A stretch of 64,000 nt of DNA from Branchiostoma floridae (GCF_000003815.2 NC_049980.1:12731075-12795074), one strand, 5' to 3'; positions 12,501 to 26,146 are shown, numbered from the stretch's first letter. The notes: generated by a model from the letters alone, not told the origin. Translations and numbers: made by a program.

Positions 12501-15500
12501 AACGTGCACAGTAAACGTGTAGAAAACAATCACACTTTTGGTGACGTAATTTCCTTCTTCCCAGGGTTACGTGACGTACTTGGCGCTGGTTGGTGGGAAC
12601 ATGTTCCGCCTGTTGTACGGGGTGGACAGTTGGGGGAACATCTGTGGAGTTAAGAATGACGTCATCGGGAACGTGTCCCTCTCCGGTCAGGACATGACGT
12701 CTAAACAGTAAGTTCAAACGATGTTGATATCATCATCTTAATGTGCCAGTGACATTGCCTCCATGTACGGAGGTTTTGTTTTGGGTGAGTTGGTGCATGC
12801 ATCTTTGGACACAGAAGCATTGGTGTGCAGCGTTATATTTTTAGTGCAAAAGAAAGTGTCAGGCACAAAGTATCTTTATTCGTTATTTTGCCATTGATAT
12901 CGAATATGAAATGCCATTAAACGTTTCTTAATCTATCTTCTGTTTCCAGGTTTCTGTTTTTCTACGACCTGACAGACGTGAGCGCCATCTTCGCCACGTC
13001 TACGGATACCGTCAGGCTCTGTGTGAAGAGCTGTCCGTCCGAGAACGTGACGAGCCTGGAGGCCATACAGACCCTGGCGCACAACGGCACCACTGTCCTG
13101 TGCCGTTATAACGTACCCACCACCAGTTACGTCGCTGACGGCGTTACCTGTCCCATCGTTCCCGTACCACGAGCGTGAGGATTAAATGTTTATCGTTTAT
13201 AAGATAGCTTCATTATATCCTTTAACTTAACTTCAATATATCCAGTACATTTGATCAGTGGGCAGGGGCTCAATCGCAGGTCCGGCCCCAACTATGACAT
13301 GTTGTACAAAAGGGATTCCCTTCCGCATTTGTATGGCTTCGTTAATTTGTCGGCCCCTTATGAGAGAGCTTCAGGCGTACGCCTAAGGTGTCAAACCTCA
13401 GCAAGTAAAAGTACTCAACACAGTTATCGAGAAGAGTGGGAGATAGGGGTCCGGCGTGCTTGGCTAAAATAAGAGTCGTAACGAATCTGCATTACACTAC
13501 TAGGTACTTGAAAAAGCACAATACTTAACCTCAATTGAGAATGCGCAAAAAAAAAGAAAGATTAGCAAGGATAGATGACAGTAGAGAGGCCCAATTTGGC
13601 TTCTTCGAAACTCGTTGACAACTGATGTTTACTTATTTCTTATGTTTTCAGCTCCCCGTTCCTGAACCGCTGTGTGCCCGACAGCCTGACTAGTGGGGTG
13701 GACGGGGTGCTGAGCAGTGTGTCAGATGCCTTCAGTGCCAACACGTGGAAGGTACGAATGGAGAGACACATGGCAGGGTATAGAGTGAGATCAGTTTCGT
13801 AGATCACCGACTCTGCCGGTAGAGATCGATCGTGACCAGGGTCTCTGTTGACAGATATCGCATTTCGGATGCTAGGAATGTATTAGAATGGTCTTTCATC
13901 TAATTAATTGAAAGACCACTCTAATTAGCCTGGGTACCATACAGAAAGTAGTTCGCTCCGGCGTTCATTATATACTTTATACAGTAGCTTCTAGCTCTGG
14001 CATTCATTATACACTATATACAGTCGTTTCTCTGTGTTTCTGATAGCAGAAGCGAACATATGAGCGAACTACTATCGGGATGGTACCCAGGCTACACTCT
14101 AACACCATTGTTCTTAAATTCGACTGAGTTGCCATAGATTTTACCTTATACAATTGTTCTGATGATGTTTAATCAATCGACTTGTAAGGAAAGAAATTAA
14201 ACAAGACTTCATTCTTTGTTTTCAGACTATTCTCAAGGATATTGAACTTTCATGGAAAGATGTCCTCATCCTTACAGCTATCGGATTTGGTAAGTAATCT
14301 GTGTAATACACGAATCTTTATAGTTATAGAATCAAGTGCCACAAAAATCCAATTTTGTCGCTCAACTTTAGTTCGCTCAGTGATCTCAAATTGTCGAAAA
14401 GTGGTTAGCAAGGGCAAATATCTACAGTGTCTACACGTGTAACTCACGCGTTTGGTTGCTTTTAGGGTTCTCTCTCGTGATGACGGCACTGATGCGGTTT
14501 TTCGCGGCCTTCATCATCTACCTGACTATCGTGGTGTTCATCCTGGGTAGTCTGGGCGGGACCGGGTACCTCTGGTACCGCTGGCACTCCGAGAACACCG
14601 CCGATCCTGTCGGACAGAACGTCCAGACTTTCCTCATCGCTGCGATCTGCGCCACGGTTGTCACAGTACGTCACTAGGAAGTTTTTTTCCCAAACATTCT
14701 GTGCAATTTTATGATTTTAATAATCAAGTAGTTCAACTGTTTTTGCCACAAATTCTAACCGTATCAAACTGTTATTCAATATTGAGCTATTACTTTGAAC
14801 TCTTGAACTGTTCTCTGATCATATTGCTCTATAAATGTTAGTGCATTATTGTAAGTAGTACAAGCACTAAATTGTACCTTTTATTTAGTAGTAAGACTCA
14901 CTGACTGACAGCATAATAAACTAGAAGATGGAGAACAGTTACTTTTGCCACCTAGAATCTGCAAGAATTTGATACATCTAGTTATTTTGAATGGGGAGGT
15001 AGATTAAATGTACACTTTATCTCAATGGTAACAGGTGCTCGTCCTTCTGCTGCTGCTCATCATGCGCAAGAGAATCGGCCTGGTGAGTTTGATAATTACT
15101 ACCATCATCATGTCGAGCCACAACGATATCATAGACTGCATATTTGGCCAGAGGTTATTTTCTGCTCATTACAGCTTTATATCTACCATATACAATATGA
15201 CTTTTTCTCAAAAAGATCCTGTTTTACGTGTCCCGTACAGGTGGTGCAGCTGTTCCAAGAGGCAGGCAAGGCCGTAGCGCGCATGCCGCTGTTACTCCTG
15301 CAGCCTGTGTGGGTGAGTAATAGCTACATAAATGGCCACTTCTCGATACCTCCGTGTGTGGAGGTTCTGTTTTCAGTGCGTCGCGTTGCTCCACCCGTAC
15401 GACTAAACACTGCCGTTGTCTGATGTGTTACTTTGCAAACATGTAATCGGCCTAGATTATCAACGTAACATTCCAGTTGATCAATGTTCTCCTGGACTTG

Positions 15501-18500
15501 TTTCAGACCACCATTGCTACCATATTGTTCGGCGCATATTGGGTCGTCATCTTCCTCTACATCTACACCGCAGGTTAGTTTCTTACCTTAGTAATTGATT
15601 GATCAATTGATTGACTCTCGGGCAAAAAAATTCTTCGACATTCGAATTCAATCTTTATGTACCGTGAAGGAAACCCGAATTTTGGAACTTTGGAATTTTG
15701 AAAGTCTTATAATGAAGTGGACTTGGGTTGTATATGTACATGTACGCACATGTATGCGATTCGGAACGCTTTGAATATATAGTAATATAAGTTTGTGTAA
15801 TCTGTATTTTGTTGGGCCATTGAAGCTTACTATTAAGTTATTCTTGTTGCCTTCGCGCAGGGACCCCTGTTGTCCAGAGTAATGGATACGTCACATTCCA
15901 AACTGATTCCTTGCTGGAGGTAAGAATATTTCATTCGTGCGTCCGTTAATATAGTACTTACAGTTGAGGTGTTGTTGTCGTTGAGTGCATCGTTTTAAGA
16001 AAGCAGTTGGTATCATCGAGATTTCCTTGTTTGACATATTGCTCCCCCCTCCCCCTAGAAACTGGTGTGGTATCACGTGTTCGGTGGGCTGTGGATGCTC
16101 CAGTTTCTGATTGGCTGTCAGCACGTGACGATCGCCGGCGCCGTGGCCACGTGGTTCTTCACCAGGTGAAACATTTCTCAAATGCATTTTGTAAAGTGAT
16201 ATCTCTTGTGTTCAAACTAATAGAGGAACTACGCTTTAAAAGACTACGATCAGAATGTGTAATTGATACGTTGTTTTACGAACAAGTTTATTCTTGATTC
16301 CAGGAACAAGAAGAAAATGCAGTCCCCAATAAGCAAGTCCATGGGGCGGTTGATCAGGTGAGAACAATGTGACTCACTTATCAAAAGTTGTTATGATTTG
16401 AGAAATACTGTTGTAGTAATTTCGAGAAGTAACGCCATGTTTTCGCTACGTTCTTGTTATAAGAGCCTGCCAACGTTAGATGATACATTCGAATATGGTG
16501 CCTGTATATACATGTATTTGTACTTTAAATTTGTGCATGACCTGTAGCGTCTCACAATATTGGTTTTCTTTTCACAGATATCATCTCGGCTCAGTCGCTT
16601 TCGGAGCCATGATCATTGCACTTGTCCAGCTGGCCAGAATCATACTAGCTTACATACAAAACAGGTAAGGGCCCGGTCACATGAGTTCTGCGATGGTCGT
16701 ACAGCTGAATCTGTTTCCCTCATAAAATGGTCCAAACGTTAACATTGCCCATTGATGTGACAGATGCATTGAGTATGCAGATGTAATTACATGTGTATAG
16801 TTTTATCGTTTCTGGACTATATGACACATGCTACTGGCATTACAGCGAAGTTTAGAAAGATTACCTTCTTCAATGAGGCAAGGGTTTACATGTCACACTT
16901 AGTGTAATGCCTGTTCGATAGCCTATATGTATATGTGCTATTTAACCTTTGTTGCCATCAATGCACACACACTCTGACCAGATATGAACTGTTGTTCCCA
17001 GACTTAAGGGGCGTGCAGGTGAAGTCGCGGACTTCTGCCTGAGGTGCCTGGCCTGTTGCCTCTGGTGTTTCGAGAAGGTCCTGAAGTTCATCAACAGGAA
17101 CGCCTACATCATGATAGGTGGGTCTCTATGTGGTCGCAACTGGGCAACTATTTAACATTGACCGCTAGGAACATATGTTCTTATATGCTACATTTGGGTT
17201 GTTATAGACTGTATCATAAGTAGCAAGTTAGTTTTAAGTTTTGCAGGAAATATACTTTCTAACTTGACAACGTAACGCTTTCCCAGTGTATGCTTATGGG
17301 CATGGGTGGGCGGGAAACACTTTCAGTACCGAGGACAGACCAATGAGCTCACAATGGTACCCTGTATAACCCTACCCTTTCTTGCAGCCATCTACGGGTA
17401 TAACTTCTGTAAGTCCGCCCAGCGTGCCTTCTCCGTCCTGGTCTCTAATGCCCTGCGGGTCGCCGCCCTCAACTCTATCGGGGACTTCTGTCTCTTCCTG
17501 GGGAAGGTTGCCGTGGTCGCCGCGACGGTCGTCGTCGGGATCGAGCTACTTCAGGTGACCTTTCATCATTAGTATCAGTAGCTGAGCGAATTTCGTAGAT
17601 AAAGCACGATCTTATTACGTTTTGCTTTTGCTGTCTTTAATATCACACTTTTCCATCTTGCATCCTATTCCAATTATGAAAATCAATCGGTAATTGTAAT
17701 GCACATGTAACGCAAAGGTCTTTCTTACAGTCTGGCAGATAAAATCTCAAGTAAAGCTGGCATTCTAGAACTAAAGACAACCTGTTGTTATCAGCATCAT
17801 GTGTTCTTTTTTCTGTTTATCATTAAATTTAATCCGACAAAGCCCACAGTACTAATAAGTCCAACATCGAAAACAATACACATGTATGTATGGTTTCGTA
17901 CTGTTCTGTACAACAGTAGTTTAAGATAACCTTTGATAATATTTTGTGTACTCGTGTGTACTCATTATCTGTTTGTATCTCTCCGTTAGAACCGTGCAGA
18001 CCTGACGTACTACCCGGTACCCATCGTACTGGGTGCCATCTGTGCCTTTCTCATTGCCCATTGCTTCTTCACTGTGTATGAGGTAAGAGATAGACTCTGT
18101 GCAATAAACTATTATGTATTATCTACACTAGCACTATTGTAGAATCATGCAAGATTTTAGGAGACAGAGTATTTTAGGACTGTACCTGCTATGTCTTTAA
18201 ATTGAAATGCGATATTTCAGAAAAAAAGCATTTTCGAAAGCTAAAGCTACAAACACAAATTGATCATATGTGAAATGTGTTCGTTGCATACAGGGTAAAA
18301 CTCTTTGTCCCGCTCTCCACAGATGGCGATAGATACGATCTTCCTGTGCTTCTGTGAGGATGAGGAGAGGAACGACGGTGTGACCAAACCGTACTACAGT
18401 AGTGTGGGGCTACGGGACTATCTACAGAAACAGGAGAGGGCCATCCGCGCCAAACAAAGCAAGAAACAACAAAAACAACAACAGCAACAACAGGGATACG

Positions 18501-18520
18501 ACAATGATGGATATGAATAA
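9528..18520 (+). CDS. SLC44A1: Choline transporter-like protein, SLC44A1 type (18 exons, 653 aa)
   Basis: Multi-pass membrane transporter of the CTL/SLC44 family, which moves choline (and in some members ethanolamine) across plasma and mitochondrial membranes for phospholipid synthesis. Exons: 9528-9581, 12043-12150, 12565-12707, 12950-13174, 13652-13751, 14226-14289, 14466-14665, 15035-15082, 15241-15312, 15507-15573, 15861-15919, 16059-16165, 16304-16357, 16578-16664, 17002-17117, 17388-17554, 17990-18082, 18323-18520. All junctions are GT-AG with matching phases. The first helix (DVFFLLLFLAFWGG) is followed by the family signature YGVDSWGNICG, then the Cys-rich outer loop (LCVKSCPSENVTS, CPIVPVPRA), ILGSLGGTGYLW, FINRNAYIMIAIYGYNFC, and NALRVAALNSIGDF. 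The loop and the SLGGTG stretch resemble vertebrate SLC44A1 more than A2-A5. The C-terminus is Gln-rich. The start in exon 1 (MGQTGGKPVTQ) is the least certain part, supported by phase, donor quality and the MG- start seen in SLC44A1. Confidence 0.92.
12759..12790. repeat. Short dispersed repeat with CCTCCATGTACGGAGG
   Basis: CCTCCATGTACGGAGG followed by TTTTGTTTT; a close relative, CCTCCGTGTGTGGAGG followed by TTCTGTTTT, occurs at about 15350-15375 in another SLC44A1 intron. The palindromic core and shared tail suggest fragments of one dispersed repeat. Confidence 0.5.
13251..13500 (+). mobile_element. SINE-like fragment in SLC44A1 intron 4
   Basis: The stretch GGGGCTCAATCGCAGGTCC is a degenerate B-box-like start. 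It is followed by ACATGTTGTA and a long body that shares motifs with the SINE-like piece at 5119. It lies wholly within the intron between the exons ending 13174 and starting 13652. Family and ends are uncertain. Confidence 0.4.
13881..13925. repeat. Short palindrome beside a MITE
   Basis: ATTAGAATGGTCTTTCA is followed about ten bases later by TGAAAGACCACTCTAAT, an imperfect inverted repeat. The MITE at 13925 begins at the end of its right arm, so one element probably inserted into the end of another. Confidence 0.6.
13925..14094. mobile_element. hAT-like MITE in SLC44A1 intron 5, 170 bp
   Basis: Ends are TTAGCCTGGGTACCAT and a sequence whose reverse complement is TAGCCTGGGTACCAT. The inner arms continue the match (AGTAGTTCGCTC on both sides). 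The direct repeat CACTCTAA lies on both sides (13917-13924 and 14095-14102), one base out of register with the inverted repeat on the left. No coding capacity. Confidence 0.75.
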
Positions 18521-21272
18521 AGACACAGGCTGCATAAAATTCCAAGAAAGCAAATCTCCTGATGTGATCATTCTTATAACAACTACTCTATTTCACGTTA
18601 TTATAAACTGTTTAATACTGTTAACAAAACTGCTGTAAATACATGCTGTACATGCAAATAGTTTTCCGATTTTTATGACATTTTAGTGTGTATGAACGTG
18701 TTCTTTGTGCAATCAAATATTGGCTATATGGCTAACAAGTGCGAGAATATCTCTGTGTTTCTCGATAATGTGCCTATGCTTATTATTCTTGTATAAACAC
18801 CGATGAAGCCTTGACACCAGCGCCAGAGCTGAACAGTATTTGTGACTACCGCTTTGTTTGTAAATAGGTCCAGAGATTTAATGAAGATTTGCACTCAAGA
18901 AATAAAATGCTGGCATTTTCACAAATTTCCATGTAGAAAATGTTTTAGAATCACAGAGATTCCATGTATATATTATTAATATGTTTTATGTGACGCGTTT
19001 CAGAAATGTAGCTTCCCATTACTCGTGTTTACAATGAGCTATCCAATCCGAATAAACACACGGCAAACAAGTGTCTTGTGATGTCGTACCTCCGTGAGAT
19101 ATTTAGTTTTTTTGTATGCCATGTTTAATATTTAAAGTTGTTTCATGTATTATGCAAGTATGGCTATAACTAATATCAAACATGTCCATGGATGCCTTTC
19201 TGGTGAATGTGACAGGCATATGGAAAATACTGTGACCAAAAACAATACCTTTCATGAACTATTCGGATCTTTCATTGACCCCATTACCTGGAGTGTCTGT
19301 CAGCTTTACTCAAGGTGGATAAATTACTACTTCTGGCAACTTTGGTTCTTAATTTCTGTTGTTCTGACAACTCTAGCCATCACTTCTTGTCACTCTACTG
19401 TTCATGTGAATAGCACACGGGAAACAATTAATGCAAAAACAAAACCTCAATTCACGGAGGTAATAAAGACAGAGACACAGCATTCCTGTACATAAGATCT
19501 TTTTACTCTTTACAGAACAATTCCACAATGTCATTGTGGTACATGTATCAATATCTTATGCCTGCTTCAACTTGCTGAAAAAAAATGTCACAAAGGTTGT
19601 GATGTGATGACACTTGTCAGGTTGGCTACATGTACATTGAGGATGATTGACAGGAAGCATTAGCAAGAAGAGATTGTCAGGTTTGATAACATTTTGTCCC
19701 TGCCATATGTGAAAACTCCACCTTGGCCAGAAAAGTCTGTTATTCATTTCTAAAACACATGAGATGGTAAAAGTTGTGTACATGCTTCTTAGATATGGCT
19801 AGATTGGGGACAAGAATAGTTTTGTGTCTGATAGCCTCACCATTATGGTACACCTGTTCCTTCCACATCACCATGTAACTGGTAAGACAGACCCCCCCTC
19901 AAAACCACACTAGAATGTTTCCATATTGATAAAGCATGTAGATTCTTCCTCTGTATGTAAGTAGGCTTTAGTAAAAATATCACCATTCGTTAACAATCCA
20001 AAAATCATGACATACTGAAAGGTACTGTCTTTACAATAGATACAATTACAGACAAATTTAACTCAAAAGTATTTTTCCAAATAATTATTGATGAAACAAA
20101 GAGCCTAAAGCATGAGTTGCTTATCAGTTGTGACTGCATAAACTGACCATAGTCACCAATCACACCCAACCTCTAGATAAAATTGCTATAGAAAGCACCA
20201 GAAAAATTACCTAGTAGACATACACTCTTCCAGTACAGGGTAATTCTAGTGAGTCTTTTTTTTTCTTTTAAAACACATCTGAATATAACGAAGTTCTTAC
20301 TCCCCTACCCAAGTAAAAATCATATGTTTTCAACTGTAAAAAAAAAAAGAGTAGTGTTCATTTGCACATCACATGCACTGACCAAAAAAAAAAATTAACA
20401 TAATGTATGGTAAGACTGACAGAAAGACTGATACAATATCATATTAAGATAGCCTATTTCTGTTATCAGTTGTATCAAAGCTGTATCAATTTACAGATAT
20501 CATTTCTTGCACTTGAGCAGCAGAGCATAAATTTAAACACCTCTTAGGTTTCACGCACTAAATGGCTAAATTGCAGAAAAAAACTTTTTTTCCAACAGCA
20601 TTCTTCAATACTATTTTGTCAATGTGGTGGGAGGAAAGTGAATTAAACCCATAGATCTGTTGGTTTCTTACTTATCAACCTACTATAGCTCTTTAAAAGA
20701 TCAAAGACATTTCACATACATAACAATGCTATGAGTCATCTAAGTGGTAATAACAAAACACCTGGCTGAATCCGAGATCAGTAATAGCATAGTAAAAATA
20801 AGTCATTTCATGGTTTAAGCTGCACAAGTGCAGTGAGATACATTATGGCCGATTGAGTGAAGGTCCCCAACTTGTAAACTCTTGTAAATTCTTTTCTTGA
20901 CTATGTATAATACTATACATTTGTTTATATTTTGCATATGTATCAAGGACTTTCACCATAAACATATAACCCACAATGCATCTTGCTGCACATGATCACT
21001 TTAAACAGTGAAGCAGCTTATTTGTTGTCCTACGTCATATCTACAACTAAAGTAAGCTATATACATGTACAAAAACTGAGACATTATCACTTCCTCAGTT
21101 TAGGGTGGGATAGAAAGTAGGTGCAATCTCTTGAAGTTTTCTTGAAATAATTTTTTTTCCCCTCTTTAACACTGGGTACAGAACTACTAGTGCAGCATTG
21201 GATGAGAGGTGCACACTGGGTAATGCACTTGAGGTGACAAGTTCTCCTTGGAGATCTTGGCAGGAAGCAACA
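18521..21272. other. Convergent 3' ends of SLC44A1 and UBE2W
   Basis: AATAAA occurs at 18901-18906 and 19051-19056, either of which could serve as the SLC44A1 poly-A signal. The rest is AT-rich with T and A runs and probably holds the long 3' UTR of UBE2W on the minus strand. A 116-codon open frame at 19145-19495 has a hydrophobic segment but no homology I recognise and no splice or start support, so I do not call it a gene. Confidence 0.45.
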
Positions 21273-24200
21273 TCATACAGAGTCATCTGGAGAATGGAAA
21301 AAAATCATACACAGTAAGCTAGAACTGATGCAAGCATACATTTCATTTTCTTAACAAAATTGCAGGACAGAGACACTGGCAGTCTGCCATCAAGCCAACA
21401 TCTATGTGCAAGCACATCTAAGCCTCAGGAGATGGGGAACAACAGACATAAACCAGAAAGGCAGTCAGTGTGTTTAGTAACAGGGAAACAAAGATTGTTT
21501 ACAATAATGGAAAATTATATAGTCAAAGTAGAAAACACATTTTCTATAATTTTATATGATATCATACCAACTCACCATGATACCACCATTTTGTCTTCTT
21601 AGGATTTTTGCTACATGTTCGCACATAAAAGTTGTTGTCTGGTGGTCGTTTCTGTCAAAGAGATCAATAATGTCAAAGATACTACGATTGATCTTGATTC
21701 CAAACATGTAACATTGAAAAGTAAGTGTAACATGATGTTAACTACATCATGAAGAGACAGATACAAGATACATCATTCTATGCGAGTCACCAATAGAGAT
21801 CAGTGTGCTTTGTAGGTACTAATTACATGTATATGTTTTGCAAGAATGACAACCTGCAATAAAAGCATCATTGTCCCACACAACATACTAATTAAAGAAC
21901 CCTTATCCAATTATTAAAATGCCAGACCCCAGCCCTAATACATCTTCAGAGTACTTAGCAGCTGAGATCTAGAGACTTGTATGATGATTGATAATAAAAC
22001 CTAGCTAGTATGTGCCTATCTCCTCATATTATAAATCTACATCATGATTTCTTCCTTTCATAACAGAGTACAATTACTTAAGAGTCCCATTCTCAGTAAT
22101 GGTGCTGACTTTGCTGGTACCATTTCCTCGCCAAAGGAACTTGCTACAATAACCACCCCTTATCCATCTAGTTATTGACACGTATCGCATTTGTGCAAAG
22201 GTTGACATGACGTGTGATTATCACCTCTTCAAGATGTCAATACAAAGACCAGACTGTAAAATTGGATCCACTCACACCAGGAAGGACCCCCACTAGTAGT
22301 ACTCTTGCCTACTTTATATCTGAAAGGATGTGCCTAACCAAAGCTAGGTACACATTTCTACATATATGAGTCAGGTGAGGAAATAGTGTAAAGTATACAG
22401 CATGTACACTGGGACCTGCAAGGGGTTTAAATTTGAACCCATTACCATGGATCCAATAACCCGATCTACAGGACCACATGCCACCTTTTGTATTTTGTAC
22501 CACTGCAGCTATCGTGATAATAACTACCATGATGATACAACCTTTCTGTCCAAATGGGAATTCCAAGTTCCAACTCACCTTTTCCTTACAACTGCTAAGC
22601 ATGCTAATGATTGACAGGCACACAGACTGGACCGACAGAGCGGGAGACCAGTCCTCCGTCAGGATGGACAGACAGATGTGTCCGTTACTGTACACGTGGG
22701 GGTGGACCGGGATGTTTGGACCTGTAAACACAACCTGTAACACAACAACACAAAACAGTGACTTCAAGTCAAATGTCATTGACAGAGTCACATGTTACAA
22801 TACTACACTGTTTGTCGTGAGATTTTACGTAATTACTTTTGACATACATAATCTTGCATGTAGGTTTTTCCAAATTACATGTAAAATTTTTGCCAACAAC
22901 CACATTTGAACAATAAATAGTATGATCCCTGCTGACGAGTAGTGAAAAATTATGATACATGTACATGTAAATGAACAGGAAGCCCATAAAGATATATTTT
23001 GTCCATGCCATATGCTATCAAAATCAAAACATCCCATCATAATACCACTGCTGTAACTTTTGAAATTGCTCCAAAACAGTGTGGTCAAAAACCCATTGTT
23101 TGGCTGATTTGCTTTCTGAAGGATACACTTATGTGAGTGGATGATGTTACGACCATGAACCAATTGTTTACGTACCTGCGGAGAGTCAAAGGGATATCTT
23201 GGACCAAACTTAAAAAGCAGCTGAAACTTTTCTCCTTCAAACAGTGTGCCTGGTGCTCCGTCCATGTCTACTTGCCACCTAGAAAAATCAGAGCAAGACA
23301 AGTAGCACACATGTTATCACATCATTTTTAACTACAAGTCCGAATTAGACATCAATGTACCAGTACTATATCTGACTAGACACAAGCACTAACAAGGAAC
23401 TTGTTGACTCAATTTGTTACTAAAATCTTATTTTTACCAAACATATGAACAATTTTACACTAGTAAAAGATGAAAACATTGTATAGGCAATGATATCACC
23501 AACACCTTTCATCTGAGATCCTTTTTACAGCACACTGAAGAAGGAGGAATTCCTTGTCAAATTGTTCAGGTACAGGTACAGGCACAGGTATACTAATATA
23601 CTATAGTACAGGTCTTGGTCTGCAACTGAATGCCTGTTCCAGGAGTTGTGCTTGATGTTTTGTTTTGGTATGAAACACTAATAAAAATATACAAGTACAA
23701 TTACATGTGTAATGTATTGTATTGTATCTCCAGGAGTGTGTAGCCGTAGTTGCGGATTTATTTCAGTTTCTTTATTTAAATAACTGTTGCATTGTGGAAC
23801 CCTTCATTAGGGCTGGGGTGGCTGCTGCTGGAGCACAATGTTGTTGTTTACTCCATTGCTGGAGGGGTGATCTATAACCTTTGAAGGGAGGTGTTCTAGA
23901 ACCGACAGTTACCGGTGTCATCTTCAAATAAAAGTTCAGTTTTCATTCTTGTTGTCTTGAAGTTCAGACATCTGTCTCCGTCTGGTCTTACTGTAACACA
24001 TGTATACTTTGTACTTACGTGCTGAGAGATTTGGTAACACTTGCTTCATCCACCCTGACTCCAGGAGGCGGGTCCTTCTGTAGGGCCAGCAACTCCTTCT
24101 GTAGGCGTTTCTACAGAAACAACCATGTGCAAATGAATGGGGAAACAGTAGTCTTCAAGCAAACCCTACGGTGCCTTAGAGATAGTATCAAAGCTGGCCA

Positions 24201-25077
24201 AGGAGTATAGCTGGTCAAAGGGAGTCAAACGGGCACCAGCTATACGCCTTGCCCAGCTTTGATAATATCTTATGCGGCACCGTAGGATCTGCTTGGAGAT
24301 TAGGGAAACAGGACAGCCCTCCTACTTTTGCCATGAAGACTTTGAAGTGTTGCCAGAATCTTCCATGCAGACCCTCAATCCCATTTTTCTGCATGTCTTA
24401 ATCAGAAATGCTCATATGATGTGAAGGAAACACCCTGGTCATAAATGTTTACTAGGCTATCTACAATAGTATTAGCAAGACCTTGAACTTACATGACATC
24501 CCTACATCATACAGTACATGTACATCGATATTGACAGCTCATATTCTAAGTGCATGGGAACGTAGTAACTAGGACACATGCCAGCACTTGGCCCTTAATG
24601 CTTTGATTAAAACCTTGTCGAAGCAGCCGTCCGTTCTAGAATACCAATCGCGGATACGGCCCTGGTTACACAGTGTTATCAATCACATATCGATCAACAA
24701 TTTGACATCCCAATGCCGACCGTGTCAAATTATGCCCAAACTCTTAACTCGGGCACAAATCTACATAACGTTACTAGGAACATTACAAAGACAACGCTGA
24801 AGAGTGTCACCATATGGAGTATACTTATAACACTGACAACCAAGAGGAACAACCCTACCAAAAATGTATTTTTACATCAAGACATGATAGAAACGGTGAT
24901 GTCATTTGAGAATTCTGCACAATAAAGCTGAGTGATAAGCTAAAACTAATTAGGACTGAATGTTAGTGTTGTTAAGCTTCGTTATTGCTGGGTTTGCCAT
25001 CAGAAGATGCTCTACAGATAAAGTTTACGCCCAGTTTCGACAGAAATCGGCAAAGTTCCTACCTGCATGGACGCCAT
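21273..25077 (-). CDS. UBE2W: Ubiquitin-conjugating enzyme E2 W (6 exons, 151 aa)
   Basis: E2 enzyme that attaches ubiquitin to the alpha-amino group of substrate N-termini. Exons in transcript order: 25063-25077, 24019-24110, 23176-23278, 22579-22734, 21576-21651, 21273-21286; all are GT-AG and phase-consistent. The protein starts [15 protein letters not shown] and is 151 residues, the same as the human protein. The catalytic Cys is residue 91 in [13 protein letters not shown], in an atypical active site with HPH (81-83) where most E2s have HPN, as expected for UBE2W. The UBE2W-specific tail is kept ([12 protein letters not shown]), ending SV where human ends TC. The last coding exon supplies only four residues and the stop. 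The start codon context AAAGATGGCGTCC resembles a YY1/TISU initiator. Intron 1 contains a hairpin MITE end at 24152-24299. Confidence 0.96.
24152..24299. mobile_element. Fold-back MITE, CTCCAAGCAGA-end group
   Basis: The left end TCTTCAAGCAAACCCTACGG and right end CCGTAGGATCTGCTTGGAGA are inverted repeats. The arms continue for about 60 bases (CTTAGAGATAGTATCAAAGC against GCTTTGATAATATCTTATG), so nearly the whole element folds into a hairpin with a loop of about 20 bases. It shares the ends, but not the interior, with elements at 25370, 28216 and 29375. Confidence 0.8.
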
Positions 25078-25369
25078 CTTTGTTGTGAAATGACGCAATT
25101 GTTGCGGTGCATGATGGGTGGAAGTAGCCTCGATCGTAAATCATGTGCAAGGCTGTCGGGCTGCAAGGCACAGGTGGAAGACATGTCCTTTCCGCAAGTC
25201 TGGTCGAGACTATCGATATCCACCAGACTTTTGATAAACTATGTAAATCTAATACAAATATGTTGGCTTGCCTTTCCTTAGCTGTGGTGCATCAAATAGC
25301 AGCGGGATGCCTGGCATTTTCAACCCCGGCTATGGCCTAAATGGCCCCGTTACCAAATTTCTTTGCTAT

Positions 25370-25478
25370 TCTCCAAGCAGAGGTTGGGTCGCAGAGATAG
25401 AAAATTCGAAGTAAGATGGGAACTAGCCGGTACAAATTCCGACCACTACCATCTCTGTGACCAAACCTCTGCTTAGAG
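25370..25478. mobile_element. Fold-back MITE, CTCCAAGCAGA-end group
   Basis: Left arm TCTCCAAGCAGAGGTTGGGT continues to CAGAGATAG. The right arm, reverse-complemented, reads CTCTAAGCAGAGGTTTGGTC then ACAGAGATGG. It lies between UBE2W exon 1 and PTER. Confidence 0.75.
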
Positions 25479-25809
25479 CATATTAGCCCCCATTGTTCCA
25501 CAGGGAACTATATAGATTGGCAGATCAGCGAAAAGGTAATTTCACCAGGGTAACACGTTTCTTTACATGAAAAACTTAAGCAGGTAACGTCATGGTATTT
25601 TAAATCAATTGTTTTCTTGAATGATGGCATCTTGGCTATGCTTGTGTCATAGATCCTTCCAGCAATGTTAACGTTTTCTATGAAGAATTTATTTACCCTT
25701 GACACCAGAGTAATTAGATACACGCCCCTTTACACAAAATGTTGTCATTTTCCCACCATGTTGTTTAATCCCAGTATCGCTCAATCAGTAAGATGACGAA
25801 TAACCAGAT

Positions 25810-26040
25810 ACCAAGCAGAAAATACTTTAATTCAATTTAATCTAATTTGACAAAAAAGGTTTGAAAAGGGAGAAGATAAAACAATTAAATGTTTATCTTA
25901 ATTTAATAAAGCGTACCTTGGGACAATTGAATGAAATTTTAGGTTCTGCCGCGACCAGCCCAAAGCTGCCTAGGCAGACCCATATAATGACTTGTCTCAT
26001 CGTCAATAAAGTCAAAGTCAAAGTCAAACCACTATCGCTT
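25810..26040 (+). repeat. Retroposon-like 3' tail with (GTCAAA)n
   Basis: GTCAATAAAGTCAAAGTCAAAGTCAAAC at about 26002-26030 is a short tandem tail following CTCATC, the kind of end left by LINE or SINE retroposition. I cannot name the family. Confidence 0.35.
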
Positions 26041-26059
26041 TGAAGCCACCTATGTCGAT

Positions 26060-26065
26060 TTTATT
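26060..26065 (-). other. Poly-A signal of PTER
   Basis: TTTATT on the plus strand is AATAAA on the PTER strand, about 82 bases after its stop codon. Confidence 0.6.
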
Positions 26066-26146
26066 CCGCAACTGTCCCGCGGCCGTTTGATGTAGGACGC
26101 TTTACTTTAGTATACAGCGCGGTTTCGGTGAAATAACGACATTTTA

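Noticed and set aside
19145-19495. 116-codon open frame with a hydrophobic segment
   Set aside because: Located just past the SLC44A1 poly-A signals in AT-rich DNA, with no recognisable homology, splice partner or promoter.
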